From an uncultured Streptococcus sp. (lineage in GTDB: Bacteria; Bacillota; Bacilli; Lactobacillales; Streptococcaceae), in assembly GCF_905372115.1 (NCBI RefSeq), contig NZ_CAJPNR010000027.1, positions 1-26,815 of the forward strand: a stretch of DNA of 26,815 nucleotides, given 5' to 3'. The translations under genes were made by a program, and so were the position numbers. Shown piece after piece: positions 23,508-26,815 of this stretch; positions within the stretch are counted from its first letter, which is position 1; each line of letters begins with the position of its first letter. A model generated the notes under the pieces. The model made no database searches, had not been told where the DNA came from, and saw only the letters and a program-made list of their open reading frames with translations.

Positions 23508-24140
23508 CTAAGAAGTATTCTTCTTTGAGGAAGAGATGGACTTTATCCCGTAAAAGACAAAACCAAAGATTAGGTAGGCCGCAAAAATAATCAGACACAT
23601 CTGGATGACATAAGGCCAACCTTTCTTAAAGACATTGAGGAAAAAGTAAGGAAATGGATTGTCCTTGGATCTTGGAATGTTTATTTTCAGGAAAAAGCCA
23701 TTAAAGAGAGCAAAGGCCATGTAGACCAAAGGCACACTCGTCCAAGAAATCGGATCAAACCAGCGGTACTGGCGCGATTTGTCAAAGATTACTGTATCCA
23801 GAAGAAAAGCCAAGGGGACTATATAATGACACAAAAAATTCTCTAGACGGTAAAAATCTGTCGCAATTGGGGCTAGCAAGAGGTGGTAAACGACGCAAGT
23901 AATCATGATGGACATGGTTACCCCGCCCTTGATTCGCAAGATTTTCGGCGCCTTCCAAGCATCGCCAGGTCTCATCATCAGATAGACCAGATAGCCCGTA
24001 AAGAGCAGGACCAAGAGATTGGACAGAACCGTATAGTACATGAGCATGCCCACGCCATACTTAGTGATTTCCAGATACACACCCAAAAAGGCCAGGATAA
24101 AAAGAATAATTCGATAAATTAAGATAAAACGACGATTCAT
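23508..24140 (-). CDS. Pr6Pr-family integral membrane protein
   Basis: A 210-residue protein with about six membrane helices resembling the Pr6Pr/FAR-17a-AIG1-like family. The first helix region FILIYRIILFILAFLGVYLE, the YYTVLSNLLVLLF segment and the LCHYIVPLAFLLD motif with its conserved His fit the family. Biochemical function is not known for bacterial members. I chose the ATG at 24140 because GAGG lies about 6 nt upstream; a longer frame from 24164 would overlap the upstream gene. It follows the PhnA-like gene by 7 bp and is probably co-transcribed with it. Confidence 0.75.
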   Translation of the reverse strand: MNRRFILIYRIILFILAFLGVYLEITKYGVGMLMYYTVLSNLLVLLFTGYLVYLMMRPGDAWKAPKILRIKGGVTMSIMITCVVYHLLLAPIATDFYRLENFLCHYIVPLAFLLDTVIFDKSRQYRWFDPISWTSVPLVYMAFALFNGFFLKINIPRSKDNPFPYFFLNVFKKGWPYVIQMCLIIFAAYLIFGFVFYGIKSISSSKKNTS

Positions 24141-24147
24141 AGAGACC

Positions 24148-24486
24148 TCAAATTTTCTTAACAAACTCTGACTTGAGCTTCATCGCACCGAAGCCGTCAA
24201 TCTTACAGTCAATATTATGGTCGCCTTCCACGATGCGGATATTTTTCACGCGCGTTCCCTGTTTGAGATCCTTGGGTGCTCCTTTGACTTTCAGATCCTT
24301 AATCAAGGTAACTGTGTCGCCGTCAGCCAGCTTATTGCCATTAGCATCAATTGCAACTGGTCCTTCTTCTGTTTCTTGAACCTCAGCTGGATTCCATTCA
24401 TAGGCGCACTCTGGACAGACCAAGAGCGTTCCATCTTCGTAGACATACTCAGAATTACATTTAGGGCAGTTTGGTAAGTTGTTCAT
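24148..24486 (-). CDS. PhnA/YjdM-family zinc-ribbon protein
   Basis: A 112-residue protein of the PhnA (YjdM) family. The N-terminal zinc ribbon has Cys7-x2-Cys10 (CPKC) and Cys24-x2-Cys27 (CPEC). The C-terminal PhnA domain carries DGDTVTLIKDLKVKG and the ending KSEFVKK. Despite the name there is no good evidence that the family takes part in phosphonate use. The ATG at 24486 has GGAG 7 nt upstream; another in-frame ATG four codons earlier lacks a site. It is first of a two-gene transcript with the Pr6Pr-like gene, behind a promoter at 24646–24674 and a leader of about 150 nt. Confidence 0.9.
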   Translation of the reverse strand: MNNLPNCPKCNSEYVYEDGTLLVCPECAYEWNPAEVQETEEGPVAIDANGNKLADGDTVTLIKDLKVKGAPKDLKQGTRVKNIRIVEGDHNIDCKIDGFGAMKLKSEFVKKI

Positions 24487-24645
24487 TTTCTTCTCCATTT
24501 CTAGTCAAGGCTGCTAAATTTCCATACCAGCCTTCTATATATGATTAAGCTCTTCTTTCATTTTTCAAGTCCAGCAGAACACTAATCGATGTGACGGTCA
24601 ACTAAATCCTAAAAATCTAGTTTGCTCCTATTTTCACACCTTTCT

Positions 24646-24674
24646 AGTATAAGCTATTTTAAGCATTTTGACAA
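24646..24674 (-). promoter_or_regulatory. Promoter for the PhnA-like/Pr6Pr genes
   Basis: On the minus strand TTGTCA (24674–24669), 17 bp, then TATACT (24651–24646). It is divergent from the niaX promoter, with the two -35 boxes 25 bp apart. Confidence 0.7.
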
Positions 24675-24699
24675 ATCTCTTTTAGGATTTTTACAGGTC

Positions 24700-24728
24700 T
24701 TGACCTTTCTGCAAAAACAGTGTACTAT
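24700..24728 (+). promoter_or_regulatory. niaX–niaR promoter
   Basis: TTGACC (24700–24705), 17 bp, TACTAT (24723–24728). The start point near 24735 falls in a palindrome. Confidence 0.75.
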
Positions 24729-24744
24729 ACTAATGTATATACAG
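24721..24744. promoter_or_regulatory. Candidate NiaR operator at the niaX start point
   Basis: A perfect 10-bp palindrome TGTATATACA (24734–24743) lies at the predicted start point, next to a related GTACTATAC overlapping the -10. A niacin-responsive repressor encoded in the same transcript makes autoregulation here plausible. I have not matched it to a known NiaR consensus. Confidence 0.4.
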
Positions 24745-24760
24745 ATAAAAAGGAGTCACT

Positions 24761-25285
24761 ATGAAACCAAAATCTAAAAATCAGTTTATGACGCTGACCG
24801 CTTTTTTGACTGCACTAGCTATTGTTATCCCGCTAGTTATGCCGATTAAAATTGTCATTCCGCCCGCTTCCTTCACCTTAGCCAGTCATGTCGCTATCTT
24901 TTTGGCTATGTTTATCTCCCCTCTCATGACGGTGATTGTCGTGATTGGTTCTGCTATTGGATTTGGAATGTCCGGACTTCCTTTTATCATCACGCTTAGG
25001 GCCCTGTCCCACTTGCTCTTTGCTAGCATCGGCGCTCTTTATCTGCAAAAGCACCCTGACACACTGGACAGCCAGAAGAAGACTTGGATATTTAACTTCC
25101 TACTAGCCTTGATTCATGCCTTTGGCGAAGTGGTCGTCTGCATCCTCTTTTACACAACGTCTGCCTATCCTGCTAATGCTTTCTATATCTTATTTGGTCT
25201 GGTTGGACTTGGTACGGTCATCCATAGTATGGTCGACTTTGTCATTGCTAAGTTCATCTATCAAGCGCTGAAAAAGATTCGCTAG
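24761..25285 (+). CDS. niaX: Niacin ECF transporter S component (NiaX-like)
   Basis: A 174-residue membrane protein with about five to six helices and the look of an energy-coupling-factor substrate-binding (S) component: short, with a basic N-terminus and a membrane start FMTLTAFLTALAIVIPLVMP. The stretch KIVIPPASFTLASHVAIFLA is characteristic of NiaX-type niacin transporters as I remember them. The EcfA/A'/T module would be encoded elsewhere. AAAGGAG lies 7 nt before the ATG. The gene is followed within 40 bp by niaR, and this pairing is what supports niacin as the substrate. It could be another vitamin S component, but the neighbour makes that less likely. Confidence 0.78.
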   Translation: MKPKSKNQFMTLTAFLTALAIVIPLVMPIKIVIPPASFTLASHVAIFLAMFISPLMTVIVVIGSAIGFGMSGLPFIITLRALSHLLFASIGALYLQKHPDTLDSQKKTWIFNFLLALIHAFGEVVVCILFYTTSAYPANAFYILFGLVGLGTVIHSMVDFVIAKFIYQALKKIR

Positions 25286-25323
25286 AGCTTGAAGATTCCT
25301 GACTTTTGGTTTACAATGAAGCT

Positions 25324-25836
25324 ATGACCAAGCAAAGACGAGAAGAACTATTAAACCTTTTGAAAACATCATCTGCTGCCCTCAATGGCCAGTCACTGGC
25401 TGAACATTTCCATGTGACTAGGCAGATTATCGTGCAAGATATTGCCCTCTTGCGGGCTGATGGTGCCCCCATCCTCTCAACCAACCGTGGCTATCTTTAT
25501 AAAGACCGCCAAGAAAGCACTGCTGTTTATCAGCTCTTCAAGGTTCAGCATAGGGCTGAGGATATGGAAGCTGAGCTGCTGGCTATCGTGGACAATGGTG
25601 GACGCGTACAGACTATTTTGATTGAGCATCCAGTTTATGGCGAAATCCAGACTTACCTGAAGCTGACCTGCCGCCGCGATGTCCAGCATTTTCTCCAGCA
25701 AGTCGCATCCTGTGCCTTTCGCCCCTTATCTGAGCTGACAGATGGAGTCCACTATCACCTAGTACAAGCCGACTCCCAGCAGGATTTGGACTATGTAGAA
25801 GCCGCCTTGAGAGACCTAGGATTTTTACATGAATGA
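25324..25836 (+). CDS. niaR: Niacin-responsive transcriptional repressor NiaR
   Basis: A 170-residue repressor. The N-terminal HTH_11 (MTKQRREELLNLLKTSS, then LAEHFHVTRQIIVQDIALLR) is followed by a C-terminal 3H domain, named for three conserved His. Candidates here are in LIEHPVYGEI, DVQHFLQQ and GVHYHLVQ; they form the metal and niacin site in homologues. Known family members repress niacin uptake and NAD synthesis genes when niacin is present. I chose ATG 25324. The frame also allows a TTG six codons earlier, and neither has a strong ribosome site, so translation may depend on coupling to niaX 38 bp upstream. A strong terminator follows. Confidence 0.9.
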   Translation: MTKQRREELLNLLKTSSAALNGQSLAEHFHVTRQIIVQDIALLRADGAPILSTNRGYLYKDRQESTAVYQLFKVQHRAEDMEAELLAIVDNGGRVQTILIEHPVYGEIQTYLKLTCRRDVQHFLQQVASCAFRPLSELTDGVHYHLVQADSQQDLDYVEAALRDLGFLHE

Positions 25837-25848
25837 ATAGCAAGAAAG

Positions 25849-25886
25849 AAAAAGACTGATTAGGCCCCAACCTAGTCAGTCTTTTT
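25849..25886. terminator. Bidirectional terminator between niaR and the Nudix gene
   Basis: A 16-bp stem with one G–T wobble: AAAAAGACTGATTAGG (25849–25864) with CCTAGTCAGTCTTTTT (25871–25886) around a 6-nt loop. The A and T runs serve both convergent genes; the Nudix stop codon overlaps its edge. Confidence 0.92.
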
Positions 25887-26352
25887 AGTACATACTCTTA
25901 CGCCAACCGCCTTCGATGCGCTCGTGATAGTAATATTCGGATAATTCTTCATCTTCCATCATACGCAGAAGTTCTAGCATATCGTAGGCCAAGTCCAGCT
26001 GTGGCAGGCTGTCCTTGTCTACCCAAGAAATCTCTCCCTCTTCAGTCGAGTGAATCTGACCAAAGAATTCAGTTGCTTTGTAGCAAAAGACGATGTAGCG
26101 AACCCCTTCATCCGTATGCCAGTTCTTAACCCCAACCAATTTCGGATGACTAATAGTCAAACCCGTTTCCTCTAAAATCTCACGCACAACTGAATCATGC
26201 AAAGACTCGCCCTTTTCAATATGACCACCCGAAAAAGCATATCCGGACCAACGATAGCGCTCAGGAGAGCGATACTGCATTAGGAGTTTACCGCGCGATA
26301 CATCTTCAACAAGGCAGATGTTTGTTAGGATTGTTTCTTGGGCATGTGACAT
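25885..26352 (-). CDS. Nudix hydrolase (MutT-like)
   Basis: A 155-residue Nudix protein. The Nudix box GX5EX7REUXEEXGU is complete: G43 HIEKG E49 SLHDSVV R57 E58 ILE E T G, with the metal-binding Glu residues in REILEE. It probably removes pyrophosphate from a nucleotide such as 8-oxo-dGTP, but the box alone does not fix the substrate. I chose ATG 26352 (AAGGAAG upstream). A 29-codon in-frame extension is unlike the family and lies inside the upstream membrane gene, whose 3' end overlaps this start by 28 nt, so the two are probably co-transcribed. The C-terminal tail (YYYHERIEGGW) is a short extension after the fold. Confidence 0.9.
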   Translation of the reverse strand: MSHAQETILTNICLVEDVSRGKLLMQYRSPERYRWSGYAFSGGHIEKGESLHDSVVREILEETGLTISHPKLVGVKNWHTDEGVRYIVFCYKATEFFGQIHSTEEGEISWVDKDSLPQLDLAYDMLELLRMMEDEELSEYYYHERIEGGWRKSMY

Positions 26353-26815
26353 TTCTTCTTCCTTTCTAAATAAATAGCAATAAGAGTTGCAAGCCCAGCT
26401 ATTGAAAAAAATAGGATATAAGTTGCAATCGGAAACCAAACATAGCGAGAATCCAAACTGATTAGAGGTGGTGCAAAATGTTTTCCACCTTTTGTCCGAA
26501 TTCCTATAAAATAATGGATTAAGAAAACCGGCCCGTTCAGATAAAGAAATCCTTCCGCTAAAACCTTCAGAGAAGTAAATCCTTCTTTTATCAAGCTACC
26601 AAATCGAGAATAATAAGGAATAAGCACCAAGAGGACCAAGTTTACATATAAAGGAGTAATATAATTCAAATGACGAAGTGGAGCAGGAATGCTCTCATTA
26701 CCAAAAGTTAAATATCCCACACCAATCGCAACAACTATTAAGACTAAAAAATTTAAAAAAGCTTCTACTACCCGATGGTTTTCCAACCAAAGACTAAAAT
26801 TATTCCCCTGAACTT
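26325..26815 (-). CDS. Membrane protein, C-terminal part (5' end outside window)
   Basis: The frame is open to the right edge: codons before LENHRVVEAF read VQGNNFSLW, so the TTG sometimes taken as its start is internal and the gene begins outside. The visible 160 or so residues hold about four membrane helices (FLNFLVLIVVAIGVGYLTF; ITPLYVNLVLLVLIPYY; GFLYLNGPVFLIHYFIGI; ATYILFFSIAGLATLIAIYL) and end in a basic tail (ERKKKCHMPKKQS). I do not recognise the family from this part. It overlaps the Nudix gene start by 28 nt, suggesting co-transcription. Confidence 0.6.
   Translation of the reverse strand, partial: VQGNNFSLWLENHRVVEAFLNFLVLIVVAIGVGYLTFGNESIPAPLRHLNYITPLYVNLVLLVLIPYYSRFGSLIKEGFTSLKVLAEGFLYLNGPVFLIHYFIGIRTKGGKHFAPPLISLDSRYVWFPIATYILFFSIAGLATLIAIYLERKKKCHMPKKQS

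Noticed and set aside
1..26815. CRISPR arrays, tRNA or rRNA genes, prophage modules
   Set aside because: I saw no regularly spaced direct repeats, cloverleaf-like sequences, rRNA motifs or phage structural genes when reading both strands.

Overview
The window looks like a Streptococcus chromosome, most likely from the sanguinis/mitis side of the genus. This is inferred from protein-family recognition, not from a search. The evidence is a pyrR–pyrP–pyrB–carA–carB pyrimidine operon, an AdcR-type zinc regulon (adcAII plus histidine-triad surface proteins), and a niaX–niaR niacin pair. Most genes lie on the minus strand.

Left part (1–8.4 kb) is accessory in character. It opens with the 3' end of an IS256-family transposase and its right terminus. 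A decayed stretch (about 650–990) follows, where the 3' ends of two genes meet back to back. Next is a minus-strand operon of a MATE exporter, a quinone-oxidoreductase-like enzyme and an alpha/beta hydrolase, divergent from a MocR-type regulator (GntR HTH plus aminotransferase fold). The MATE protein seems to lack an internal block of roughly 40 residues. Then comes an AT-rich group of unrecognised genes: a 197-aa protein, a 23-aa hydrophobic peptide and a membrane protein. The membrane protein is truncated at its 5' end by an intact IS3-family (IS150-like) element at 7125–8395.

Middle part (8.5–23.4 kb) is a zinc/pyrimidine/zinc sandwich. The adcAII–pht operon encodes a zinc-binding lipoprotein and a 1184-aa histidine-triad protein with six triads. 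Upstream of it are a sigma-A promoter and two abutting AdcR-like operators. The pyr operon follows, with a clear promoter, a PyrR-binding RNA motif and a leader terminator. On its far side is a lipoprotein combining histidine triads with leucine-rich repeats (Slr/internalin-like), again behind two AdcR-like operators placed just downstream of the -10. The two zinc-responsive loci share the same promoter layout, so they are probably co-regulated in zinc scavenging and surface functions.

Right part (23.5–26.8 kb) is ordinary housekeeping: a Pr6Pr-type membrane protein behind a PhnA/YjdM zinc-ribbon protein, a divergent niaX–niaR pair, a bidirectional terminator, a Nudix hydrolase, and the 3' end of an unrecognised membrane protein that runs off the window. 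I see no CRISPR array, rRNA or tRNA. I found no complete new system. The least explained parts are the AT-rich micro-operon at 5.9–7.1 kb and the architecture of the two histidine-triad proteins.
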